This document shows, one piece after another, positions 56,809-64,000 of a stretch of 64,000 bases of DNA. The stretch spans positions 124,001 through 188,000 of the forward strand of contig NZ_VIYG01000006.1 in NCBI RefSeq assembly GCF_009389585.1, read 5' to 3'. The DNA is from Oceanobacillus sp. CFH 90083 (lineage in GTDB: Bacteria > Bacillota > Bacilli > Bacillales > Amphibacillaceae). The notes below the pieces were generated by a model. It was not told the origin of the DNA, did not search any database, and worked only from the letters and a program-made list of their open reading frames with translations. The stretch's first letter is position 1. Each line of letters opens with the position of its first letter. The position numbers were made by a program, and so were the translations under genes.

Positions 56809-56975
56809 AGAAAAAACTTGGCAAGCTATGCCTGAAAGGTGCAGGGTTGATCGCCTTCGTTATACTTATATCTGGTACTTAAAAATCAAAATCTTGACTA
56901 TTTCGAATCACTTCTTTGGGACTGGGATTACTCGCCCCACCGAAGAGCTTTTGTGATTATTCGCCTCAACAAAAT
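56805..56975 (-). repeat. Interspersed repeat family A, copy 6
   Basis: It begins TTAAAGAAAAAACTTGGCAA, overlapping the regulator's stop codon (56806-56808), and contains GGGATTACTCGCCCCACC at about 56924-56941. The right end is not clear. Confidence 0.65.
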
Positions 56976-57018
56976 CATCGTTAAAATGTAATATTTTCTC
57001 GAAGTGCATTCAAATTCT

Positions 57019-57070
57019 AAAACCAAGTTATTCTATACTAATTCTAAATTATAGAATAACTTGGTTTTTT
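57019..57070. terminator. Strong terminator, possibly bidirectional
   Basis: AAAACCAAGTTATTCTATA pairs perfectly with TATAGAATAACTTGGTTTT, followed by TT. Confidence 0.9.
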
Positions 57071-57141
57071 CTGTGCAAAACGGGCTGATAAACTTGCTTT
57101 GGATCAGTTGATTTTGCTATTATCAATAGTGTTAAATAAAA

Positions 57142-57174
57142 TGATATAATATACAAGAGAAATTATGATATAAT
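57142..57174 (+). promoter_or_regulatory. Tandem extended -10 elements upstream of gatCAB
   Basis: TGATATAAT occurs twice, at 57142-57150 and 57166-57174, 24 bp apart. Both fit TGnTATAAT. No clear -35 elements. Confidence 0.55.
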
Positions 57175-57282
57175 ATTGATTTGTTGAACATTATAAGCAA
57201 TTCTTAGATCTACGCTGGAATATAAGTGCTATTTCTATAGCATATTATAAAATATAAATACTCTTTACTGGAGGTTAAACGA

Positions 57283-57573
57283 ATGGCAGAAATTTCAAAA
57301 GAGCAAGTGAAGCATGTAGCTAATCTGGCACGCTTAGAATTTGATGATGAAGCAGTCGAGCAGATGGCAAATGAGCTAAGTTCTATCATTGGATATGCTG
57401 AGCAGCTGAATGAATTAGATACAGAAAATGTAAAGCCGACAACACACGTATTGGATTTGAAAAATGTAATGCGTAAAGATGAGCCAAAAAAATGGATTAC
57501 GCAAGAGGAAGCATTAAAGAATGCTCCAGACCAAAAAGATGGACAAATTCGTGTGCCATCTATTCTGGAATAA
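57283..57573 (+). CDS. gatC: Aspartyl/glutamyl-tRNA amidotransferase subunit C
   Basis: A 96-residue GatC that wraps around GatA and joins it to GatB. It begins [17 protein letters not shown] and has [20 protein letters not shown] and the C-terminal [19 protein letters not shown] precedes the start. First gene of the gatCAB operon, 18 bp before gatA. Confidence 0.96.
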   Translation: MAEISKEQVKHVANLARLEFDDEAVEQMANELSSIIGYAEQLNELDTENVKPTTHVLDLKNVMRKDEPKKWITQEEALKNAPDQKDGQIRVPSILE

Positions 57574-57591
57574 AAGGAGGTAGCACTATTC

Positions 57592-59058
57592 ATGTCTTTA
57601 TTTGACTCTACTATCAAAGAATTAGAAGCAAAATTACATAATCAGGAGATTACTGTAGAAGATTTAGTAAAAGAATCCTACGGGCAAATAAAAAAGGTGG
57701 ACGGGGATGTACATGCATTCTTAACACTTGATGAAGAAAAAGCATTGGAAAAAGCCCGAGAATTGGACAAGCGCGAGGATAAATCTGGTGTCTTATTCGG
57801 TATTCCAGCTGGGATTAAGGATAATATCGTAACAAAAGGGCTTCGTACGACTTGTGCAAGTCAGTTTTTGGATAATTTTAATGATCCATTATACGATGCA
57901 ACGGTTGTTGAAAAATTAAACGCTGAAAATCCGGTTGCTGTCGGTAAATTGAATATGGATGAATTTGCAATGGGGTCTTCCAATGAAAATTCCGGATATG
58001 AGCCGACTCGTAATCCATGGAATACAGACCATGTTCCCGGCGGTTCCAGCGGCGGTTCCGCAGCAGCAGTAGCGGCAGGAGAAGTATTATTCTCCCTTGG
58101 GACTGATACAGGCGGGTCCATTCGTCAGCCGGCAGCATTTTGCGGTGTTGTGGGAATGAAGCCGACATATGGCCGTGTATCCCGCTTTGGTCTGGTTGCA
58201 TTTGCATCTTCTCTGGATCAAATTGGACCTTTAACCCGCACCGTGGAAGATAATGCACGTGTACTGGAAGTGATTGCAGGGCATGATAAAATGGATTCTA
58301 CTAGTGCGGATGTAGAAGTTCCGGCTTATACAGAAGCATTAACCGGTGATGTAAAAGGTTTGAAAATTGCAGTTCCAAAAGAATACCTGGCAGAAGGTGT
58401 TTCTGAAGAAGTGAAAAATGCTGTTTTGGAAGCATTAAAGGTTTATGAAAAACTTGGTGCAACCTGGGAAGAGGTATCTTTACCACATTCTAAATATGCA
58501 CTGTCAACCTATTACTTATTATCATCCTCTGAAGCATCTGCGAATTTAGCCCGTTTTGACGGCGTCCGCTACGGTGTTCGTTCAGAGAATGCAGAGAATA
58601 TGCTCGATATGTTTGTAAAGTCCCGCAGCGAAGGCTTTGGTGATGAAGTAAAACGCCGTATTATGCTTGGAACGTTTGCACTCAGCTCAGGCTACTATGA
58701 TGCATACTATAAAAAAGCACAAAAAGTACGTACATTAATTAAAAATGACTTTGATAAAATATTAGCCGACTATGATGTGATTGTAGGACCGACAACACCG
58801 ACACCAGCATTTAAAGTAGGCGAAAACACAAGTGATCCATTAACCATGTATCTCAATGATATTTTAACGATTCCTGTCAATCTGGCAGGTGTGCCCGGCA
58901 TTTCCATTCCGTGCGGTTTCTCTCAGGAAGGATTACCGATCGGTTTACAAATTATCGGAAATTACTTTGACGAAAGTACGGTTTACCGTGCAGCACATGC
59001 ATTTGAACAAGCAACCGAACATCATAAAAAACGACCTCAACTGGGAGGTGCCAAGTAA
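57592..59058 (+). CDS. gatA: Aspartyl/glutamyl-tRNA amidotransferase subunit A
   Basis: A 488-residue amidase-signature enzyme that frees ammonia from glutamine for Glu-tRNA(Gln) amidation. The Ser-cis-Ser-Lys triad can be placed at K76 (GIPAGIKDN), S152 ([10 protein letters not shown]) and S176 (DTGGSIRQP). AAAGGAGGTAGC lies upstream. The stop overlaps the gatB start (TAATG). Confidence 0.97.
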   Translation: MSLFDSTIKELEAKLHNQEITVEDLVKESYGQIKKVDGDVHAFLTLDEEKALEKARELDKREDKSGVLFGIPAGIKDNIVTKGLRTTCASQFLDNFNDPLYDATVVEKLNAENPVAVGKLNMDEFAMGSSNENSGYEPTRNPWNTDHVPGGSSGGSAAAVAAGEVLFSLGTDTGGSIRQPAAFCGVVGMKPTYGRVSRFGLVAFASSLDQIGPLTRTVEDNARVLEVIAGHDKMDSTSADVEVPAYTEALTGDVKGLKIAVPKEYLAEGVSEEVKNAVLEALKVYEKLGATWEEVSLPHSKYALSTYYLLSSSEASANLARFDGVRYGVRSENAENMLDMFVKSRSEGFGDEVKRRIMLGTFALSSGYYDAYYKKAQKVRTLIKNDFDKILADYDVIVGPTTPTPAFKVGENTSDPLTMYLNDILTIPVNLAGVPGISIPCGFSQEGLPIGLQIIGNYFDESTVYRAAHAFEQATEHHKKRPQLGGAK

Positions 59059-60488
59059 TGAATTTCGAAACAATTATTGGACTTGAGGTACACGTAGAAT
59101 TAAAAACAGCATCAAAAATCTTCAGCCCGAGCACAAACGAATTTGGCTCCGCACCGAACACGAATGTGAATCCAATCGATTTGGGCTATCCGGGTACATT
59201 GCCTGTTTTAAACGAAGAGGCAGTAAACTTTGCAATGAAGGCAGCCATGGCGCTTAATTGTGAGGTTGCTACTGATACGAAATTTGACCGTAAAAACTAT
59301 TTCTACCCAGATAATCCGAAAGCTTATCAAATCTCGCAATTTGATCAGCCGATTGGTGAGCATGGCTGGATTGAAATTGAAGTGAATGGCAAGAAGAAAA
59401 AAATCGGTATTACCCGTCTGCACCTGGAAGAGGATGCGGGAAAACTGACACATGGAGAAGATGGCTATTCTTATGTCGATTACAATCGCCAGGGAACACC
59501 ATTAATTGAAATTGTGTCTGAGCCGGATATGCGCTCTCCGGAGGAAGCTTATGCATACTTAGAGAAGCTGAAAAATATTATTCAATATACTGGCGTTTCT
59601 GATGTGAAAATGCAAGAGGGCTCCCTGCGCTGTGATGCTAATATTTCTCTCCGTCCCATCGGACAAGAGGAATTTGGTACAAAAGCAGAATTGAAAAACT
59701 TAAACTCCTTCTCCTTTGTACAAAAAGGATTAGAATTTGAAGAAAAACGTCAGGAAAAAGTATTATTATCAGGTGGAGAGATTTTACAGGAAACACGCCG
59801 CTATGATGAAAAAACAAAAGAAACCATTCTTATGCGCGTCAAAGAAGGTTCGGATGACTATCGTTATTTCCCGGAACCGGATCTTGTCCCGCTGTACATT
59901 GACGAGGCATGGAAGGAACGGATTCGCAGTGAAATCCCTGAGCTTCCTGATGCAAGAAGAGCACGCTATGTGAGTGAATTAGGATTATCTGAATACGATG
60001 CTAATGTCTTAACTGCATCGAAGCAGATGTCTGATTTCTTTGAAGAAGCAGCAGGTCTCGGTGCAGATATCAAACAAGTATCCAACTGGTTAATGGGAGA
60101 AGTTTCTGCATACATGAACAAGCATTATAAAGAAATTGAAGAGCTTGCCATTACACCAGCTGCCTTGGCAAAAATGATTAAACTGATTGAAGATGGTACA
60201 ATCTCTTCTAAAATTGCGAAGAAGGTATTTGCCGAGCTGGTTGAAAATGGTGGCGATCCGGAAAAAATCGTCGAAGAAAAAGGTCTGGTTCAAATCTCTG
60301 ATCCGGAGCAATTGAAACAGGTTGTAAATGACATTCTTGATCAAAATGAACAATCCATTATTGATTTCAAGGATGGAAAGAAAAAAGCAAAGGGCTTCCT
60401 TGTCGGACAAATTATGAAAGCAACGAAAGGGCAGGCGAATCCACCGCTTGTTAATGAGATTCTTGCAGCTGAACTGGAGAAAAGATAA
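59058..60488 (+). CDS. gatB: Aspartyl/glutamyl-tRNA amidotransferase subunit B
   Basis: A 476-residue subunit that binds and phosphorylates misacylated tRNA. The N-terminal [30 protein letters not shown] and [17 protein letters not shown] belong to the kinase-like cradle. The C-terminal helical YqeY-like tail (about 330-476) ends [20 protein letters not shown]. Last gene of the operon. Confidence 0.97.
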   Translation: MNFETIIGLEVHVELKTASKIFSPSTNEFGSAPNTNVNPIDLGYPGTLPVLNEEAVNFAMKAAMALNCEVATDTKFDRKNYFYPDNPKAYQISQFDQPIGEHGWIEIEVNGKKKKIGITRLHLEEDAGKLTHGEDGYSYVDYNRQGTPLIEIVSEPDMRSPEEAYAYLEKLKNIIQYTGVSDVKMQEGSLRCDANISLRPIGQEEFGTKAELKNLNSFSFVQKGLEFEEKRQEKVLLSGGEILQETRRYDEKTKETILMRVKEGSDDYRYFPEPDLVPLYIDEAWKERIRSEIPELPDARRARYVSELGLSEYDANVLTASKQMSDFFEEAAGLGADIKQVSNWLMGEVSAYMNKHYKEIEELAITPAALAKMIKLIEDGTISSKIAKKVFAELVENGGDPEKIVEEKGLVQISDPEQLKQVVNDILDQNEQSIIDFKDGKKKAKGFLVGQIMKATKGQANPPLVNEILAAELEKR

Positions 60489-60814
60489 GCTCCTGCAATA
60501 AATAGTAAGTAATTGAATAGAAAGAATGGAAAATAGGCTGTCGCGGGAATTTTATGTGGCAGCCTATCCAGTAGATAAGCTTTATTTTATTTTTTCTGCG
60601 TTCAGAAAAAAGTCATATTTTATCGAAACCGGTTATTTTTCTGTTCATTTTGCTTTTCAAACATATAAAAAAGGTCTATGATATTGGCTAGATGAATTAT
60701 ATATCATGTGCGCTTTGTACAATGAAAATAAGGAAGAGAAAAATTTCAATAATCGTATAATACGTGTCTGAAATGGAATCGTTTGTGATCTGGACCGTAT
60801 GGGGAGGAAAGAAC
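60489..60814. other. gatB-dgkB intergenic region with a hairpin
   Basis: ATAGGCTG (60533-60540) and CAGCCTAT (60560-60567) form a stem that may end the gatCAB transcript, without a T tract. A TATAAT lies at 60756-60761 but no matching -35 was found. Confidence 0.45.
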
Positions 60815-61729
60815 ATGAAAAAGGCCCGAATCATTTATAACCCAACTTCGGGACGTGAAGCAGTCAAAAGGGAATTACCAAATATCTTAGAAAAGCTGGA
60901 AACAGCCGGTTATGAAACATCAGCACATGCAACAACCTGCGAGGGGGATGCGACTGTTGCTGCAAGAACGGCTGTGGAACGGGGCTATGATTTAATTATT
61001 GCTGCTGGCGGGGATGGTACGATTAATGAGGTTATTCACGGAATGGCAGAACAGGAGCATCGTCCCAAGCTGGCCATATTGCCTGCAGGAACTACAAATG
61101 ATTTTGCCAGAGCACTCCATATTCCAAGGGATATTAATGCAGCGGTAGATATTATTTTAGAAGATAATTCCATGAAATTAGATATAGGAAAAGTCAATGA
61201 GCATTATTTTATTAATATCGCCGGCGGTGGAAAACTGACAGAATTAACATATGATGTTCCGAGCAAATTAAAAACAATGTTAGGTCAATTAGCATATTAT
61301 ATGAAAGGTATTGAAATGCTTCCTTCCTTAAAAGCAGCCAGGGTCAAAATAGAATATGATGATCAGGTGCTGGAAGAGGATATTATGCTTTTTCTAATCT
61401 CTAATACGAATTCTGTCGGCGGCTTTGAAAAGCTGGCACCGGATGCACGCTTAAATGACGGATACTTTGATGTTCTCATTTTGAAAAAAACAAATCTTGC
61501 AGAATTTATTCAAATTGCTACACTGGCACTGCGGGGAGAGCATTTGAAAAGTAAGAACATCATCTATACACAGGCAAAACGAATTAAGGTTACGAATGAA
61601 GATAAAATGCAGCTGAACATCGATGGGGAATATGGCGGGCTGCTTCCAGGAGAGTTTATTAATCTTCAGGAGCATATCGAATTTATGGTTCCAGATGATT
61701 TTATCGAGCATCAGGAAAATTTAAAATAA
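60815..61729 (+). CDS. dgkB: Diacylglycerol kinase DgkB
   Basis: A 304-residue soluble lipid kinase that phosphorylates diacylglycerol so it can re-enter phospholipid synthesis after lipoteichoic acid assembly. IIYNPTSGRE starts the catalytic domain, and IIAAGGDGTINEVIHG is the nucleotide loop; LPAGTTNDFARAL follows. The ATG at 60815 has GGGGAGGAAAG upstream; the frame opens at 60764. Position between gatCAB and rlmCD matches B. subtilis yerQ. Confidence 0.95.
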   Translation: MKKARIIYNPTSGREAVKRELPNILEKLETAGYETSAHATTCEGDATVAARTAVERGYDLIIAAGGDGTINEVIHGMAEQEHRPKLAILPAGTTNDFARALHIPRDINAAVDIILEDNSMKLDIGKVNEHYFINIAGGGKLTELTYDVPSKLKTMLGQLAYYMKGIEMLPSLKAARVKIEYDDQVLEEDIMLFLISNTNSVGGFEKLAPDARLNDGYFDVLILKKTNLAEFIQIATLALRGEHLKSKNIIYTQAKRIKVTNEDKMQLNIDGEYGGLLPGEFINLQEHIEFMVPDDFIEHQENLK

Positions 61730-61734
61730 TAATC

Positions 61735-61771
61735 AAAGTCTCTAAACGTGATGGTGTTTGGAGGCTTTTTT
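61735..61771 (+). terminator. Terminator of dgkB
   Basis: AGTCTCTAAAC pairs with GTTTGGAGGCT, followed by six Ts. Confidence 0.85.
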
Positions 61772-61887
61772 GTTTGCAGGTTGGATAACTTAAAAATAAA
61801 ACCAAATAAAAATGAAAAAAGATTGAATGCAGCTGATTTATGACGATATATAATAATAGATCTTGTTTAAGAGAGGCGGAGAACGCA

Positions 61888-63588
61888 TTGAAAATTCGAA
61901 AGTTATTAAAAATCAGCAGTGTTCTTATTTTGATTTCGATAATCGTAACTATAATCAGTTTGAGTTATTTGAATAATTCGATTAATGAAGAACGAAAAGT
62001 GAAAAATACGCAACTGGAGTTAGAACGTCAAGCATATCTGTTATATGATGCTTCGGAGTATTTAACAGAACAGACACAGCGCTTTGTGCAGTACGGAGAA
62101 CAGGAATATTATGATAATTATTGGCAGGAAGTAACTGAAACACAACGGCGTGAAAATGCCATTGAACGTTTGCGGGAGCTGGGAATAAGTGAGGAGAACT
62201 TTCAAATCCTTCAGCAGGCACAAAATGAATCAAATGCTTTAGTAGAAGTGGAAGAAGAAGCGATGCGCTTAGCTCAAAATGAAGAGTTTGAAGAAGCGCG
62301 CGCATTAATATTTGGTGACAGCTACAATAGTGTGAAGAACGACATTAGCAATTTAACAGATGAGTTTATTGAAGCAATAGAAGCAACAGCATTAGCAGAG
62401 GTAGAAAATGCAACAGAAACAGCTATAGTCTGGATGTTCGTTGTATATGGAGCACTTATCCTGTTAACCATTGTTATTGTGATCACCTTTTTGGCGTTGG
62501 CTAAGAAAGTAAAAGGGCTGACTCTCATCACAAATAAATTAAAGGAATTGGCAACAAGTGATGGAGATTTAACATCACGCGTCGATATACAGAGTAAAGA
62601 TGAAGTGGGAGACATTGCAGCGAGTTTTAATACATTTGTGAAAAAAGTACATGATATTGTGGTGCATCTGGCTGAAGTAGCGGAAACGGTTGCCGCCTCG
62701 GCAGAGCAATTAACAGCCACAACAGATGAATCTGCACGTGCTGCTTCTGATGTGGCAAGGGTGATGGGAGAAATCTCAGAAGGCGCTGAATCACAGGCAC
62801 TTGATACAACAAATGGAGCCGAGGCGATTCAAAACTTAGGAGAACAAATTGAATTTGACCGCCAAGTTTTAGAGCAGTTTAATGAGCAATCGGCAAAAAT
62901 GAACAAAATGGTTGAAACAGGACTTCAGGCAATTGAGCAATTGAACAAATCTGCAAAAGAGAATGAAATCATCGCTACCAATGTAGGCGAAACGATTATG
63001 GAAACAAATCAATCGGTGGAAGCTATTGCGAAGGCAAGTGATATGATTCTCAATATTGCTGAACAGACTAACTTGCTTGCTTTAAATGCAGCAATTGAAG
63101 CAGCACGCGCCGGAGAATCAGGAAAAGGGTTTGGCGTAGTAGCTGATGAGATTAGAAAATTAGCGGAGGAGTCCCGCAGTTTTACCGATGAGATTATGAG
63201 AACGATTGATAAGCTTACGGATAAAACAGGAAGTGCTGTTCATTTAATCGGACAGGCAAAAGAAATTGTCGATGTACAATCAAATAGTGTGCAGGAAACA
63301 ACGTCACAGTTTAATACCATTCGACATGCGATTGAGGCAATGGAGGATCACGTAGGAGCATTAAATGGAAGCTCAGAAAAAATGAACAGTCAAAAAGACA
63401 ATGTTATTCAAATTATTGATAATCTGTCTGCAATTTCACAGGAAAATGCTGCGAGCACAGAAGAGGTTGCCTCAACCGTTCAAGAGCTGAATGCATCTGT
63501 AGAGGAAATTGCCAGTGCCAGTGAGGAGCTGTCGCGACAAGCAGAAGAAATTCAGGATAACGTCAATCAATTTCAATATGAAAAATAG
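61888..63588 (+). CDS. Methyl-accepting chemotaxis protein
   Basis: A chemoreceptor of about 566 residues. One N-terminal membrane helix (about 6-30), an extracellular helical-bundle sensor (about 32-185) without Cache motifs, a second membrane helix (about 190-212), a HAMP domain (with [26 protein letters not shown]), and a cytoplasmic signalling domain. The CheA/CheW contact tip is [20 protein letters not shown] followed by [13 protein letters not shown]. The TTG at 61888 follows GAGAGGCGGAG and starts right before the basic stretch of helix 1; an ATG at 61840 has no ribosome-binding site. It is inserted between dgkB and rlmCD, where B. subtilis has none. Ligand unknown. Confidence 0.92.
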   Translation: MKIRKLLKISSVLILISIIVTIISLSYLNNSINEERKVKNTQLELERQAYLLYDASEYLTEQTQRFVQYGEQEYYDNYWQEVTETQRRENAIERLRELGISEENFQILQQAQNESNALVEVEEEAMRLAQNEEFEEARALIFGDSYNSVKNDISNLTDEFIEAIEATALAEVENATETAIVWMFVVYGALILLTIVIVITFLALAKKVKGLTLITNKLKELATSDGDLTSRVDIQSKDEVGDIAASFNTFVKKVHDIVVHLAEVAETVAASAEQLTATTDESARAASDVARVMGEISEGAESQALDTTNGAEAIQNLGEQIEFDRQVLEQFNEQSAKMNKMVETGLQAIEQLNKSAKENEIIATNVGETIMETNQSVEAIAKASDMILNIAEQTNLLALNAAIEAARAGESGKGFGVVADEIRKLAEESRSFTDEIMRTIDKLTDKTGSAVHLIGQAKEIVDVQSNSVQETTSQFNTIRHAIEAMEDHVGALNGSSEKMNSQKDNVIQIIDNLSAISQENAASTEEVASTVQELNASVEEIASASEELSRQAEEIQDNVNQFQYEK

Positions 63589-63674
63589 CATAAGGAGGAG
63601 CAGTTGTTGATTTCTAAATTCCTGTGATAAAATAAGGTAAACAAAATCGATTACGGAAACAGAGGAAGATGAAA

Positions 63675-64000
63675 ATGACGAAATCAACTGGTACACGCAC
63701 ACCTGTCCAAAAAAATGAGCAAATAACTATCACGATTGAAGATATCACCCATGAGGGAAGCGGTGTAGGAAAAGTAGACGGTTATCCCTTATTTATTCCG
63801 AAGACCCTGCCAGGAGAAGAAGCAGTGATTAAAGTAGTTAAAGTAAATAAAAACTATGGCTTCGGAAAGCTGTTGGAATTAAAGAAAACAAGTCCTGAAC
63901 GTGTAGATCCGACCTGCCATGTGTATTGTGGCGGATGTCAGCTTCAGCATATGAGCTACTCCCTTCAATTACAGATGAAACAGAATCAAGTGCATAATGT
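63675..64000 (+). CDS. rlmCD: 23S rRNA (uracil-C5)-methyltransferase RlmCD, 5' part
   Basis: The first 108 codons are present; the gene runs out of the window. An N-terminal TRAM domain (about 15-75: ITIEDITHEGSGVGKVDGYP) is followed by the cysteine motif TCHVYCGGCQLQHMSY of the iron-sulfur cluster in RumA-type enzymes. The ATG at 63675 has AGAGGA eight bases upstream; the ATG at 63669 is too close to it. B. subtilis YefA (RlmCD), next to dgkB, methylates U747 and U1939. Confidence 0.9.
   Translation, partial: MTKSTGTRTPVQKNEQITITIEDITHEGSGVGKVDGYPLFIPKTLPGEEAVIKVVKVNKNYGFGKLLELKKTSPERVDPTCHVYCGGCQLQHMSYSLQLQMKQNQVHN

Noticed and set aside
57103-57190. Transporter gene opuE, expected before gatC from B. 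subtilis order
   Set aside because: No coding sequence is present; only repeat, terminator and promoter signals lie between the HTH-TPR gene and gatC.

Overview
The window reads as a chromosomal segment of a low-G+C Firmicute of the family Bacillaceae. The core order pbuG - yebE - purEKBCSQLFMNHD ... adeC-like (yerA) - yerC ... pcrB-pcrA-ligA-camS ... gatCAB-dgkB-rlmCD is the Bacillus subtilis yeb/pur/yer order with pieces lost and new blocks inserted. The sequence style, the acidic extracellular proteins and the interspersed repeats suggest an Oceanobacillus-like halotolerant bacillus; the genus is inference. No rRNA, tRNA, CRISPR array or intact insertion sequence was seen.

Layout. 1-5.2 kb: an FtsX-type ABC exporter (one cut permease, one complete permease, one ATPase) coupled to a kinase-less PASTA-repeat membrane protein. 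5.3-10.9 kb: a Bce/Yxd-type antimicrobial-peptide detoxification module (response regulator, GNAT acetyltransferase, intramembrane-sensing kinase, ABC ATPase, ABC permease). A divergent DUF1093 (YxeA-like) gene carries a promoter nearly identical to that of the ABC operon. 10.9-11.7 kb: an alpha/beta-hydrolase pseudogene split by a roughly 89-bp repeat. 11.8-20.3 kb: stand-alone metabolic and repair genes (LOG phosphoribohydrolase, guanine-riboswitch-controlled pbuG, lipoprotein, peptidase C26, GNAT, SRPBCC, msrA, a shortened MOSC protein, DUF4269, yebE).

20.3-33.7 kb: the 12-gene de novo purine operon. Its leader carries paired PurR boxes, a guanine aptamer and a terminator whose 5' arm can pair with the aptamer's closing strand. 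34.1-39.8 kb: an inserted catabolic operon (FadR-type regulator, class III CoA-transferase, HMG-CoA-lyase-like enzyme, DctPQM TRAP importer) that could take up and cleave a 3-hydroxy-dicarboxylate such as 3-hydroxy-3-methylglutarate. 40-42.4 kb: yerA and yerC. 42.4-48.7 kb: a linearmycin-resistance-like (LnrJK/LnrLMN) two-component system and ABC-2 exporter, separated by a ridA gene and repeats. 49.1-55.2 kb: pcrB-pcrA-ligA-camS. 55.5-56.8 kb: an HTH-TPR (RRNPP-like) regulator. 57.3-60.5 kb: gatCAB. 60.8-64 kb: dgkB, a chemoreceptor and the start of rlmCD.

At least four families of short interspersed repeats (called A-D here) fill the intergenic spaces. Family A also interrupts the hydrolase gene and touches the stop codon of the HTH-TPR regulator. 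Two separate cell-envelope stress modules (Bce/Yxd and Lnr) and the PASTA-linked exporter give the window a theme of defence against envelope-active compounds around housekeeping purine, DNA-repair and translation genes.
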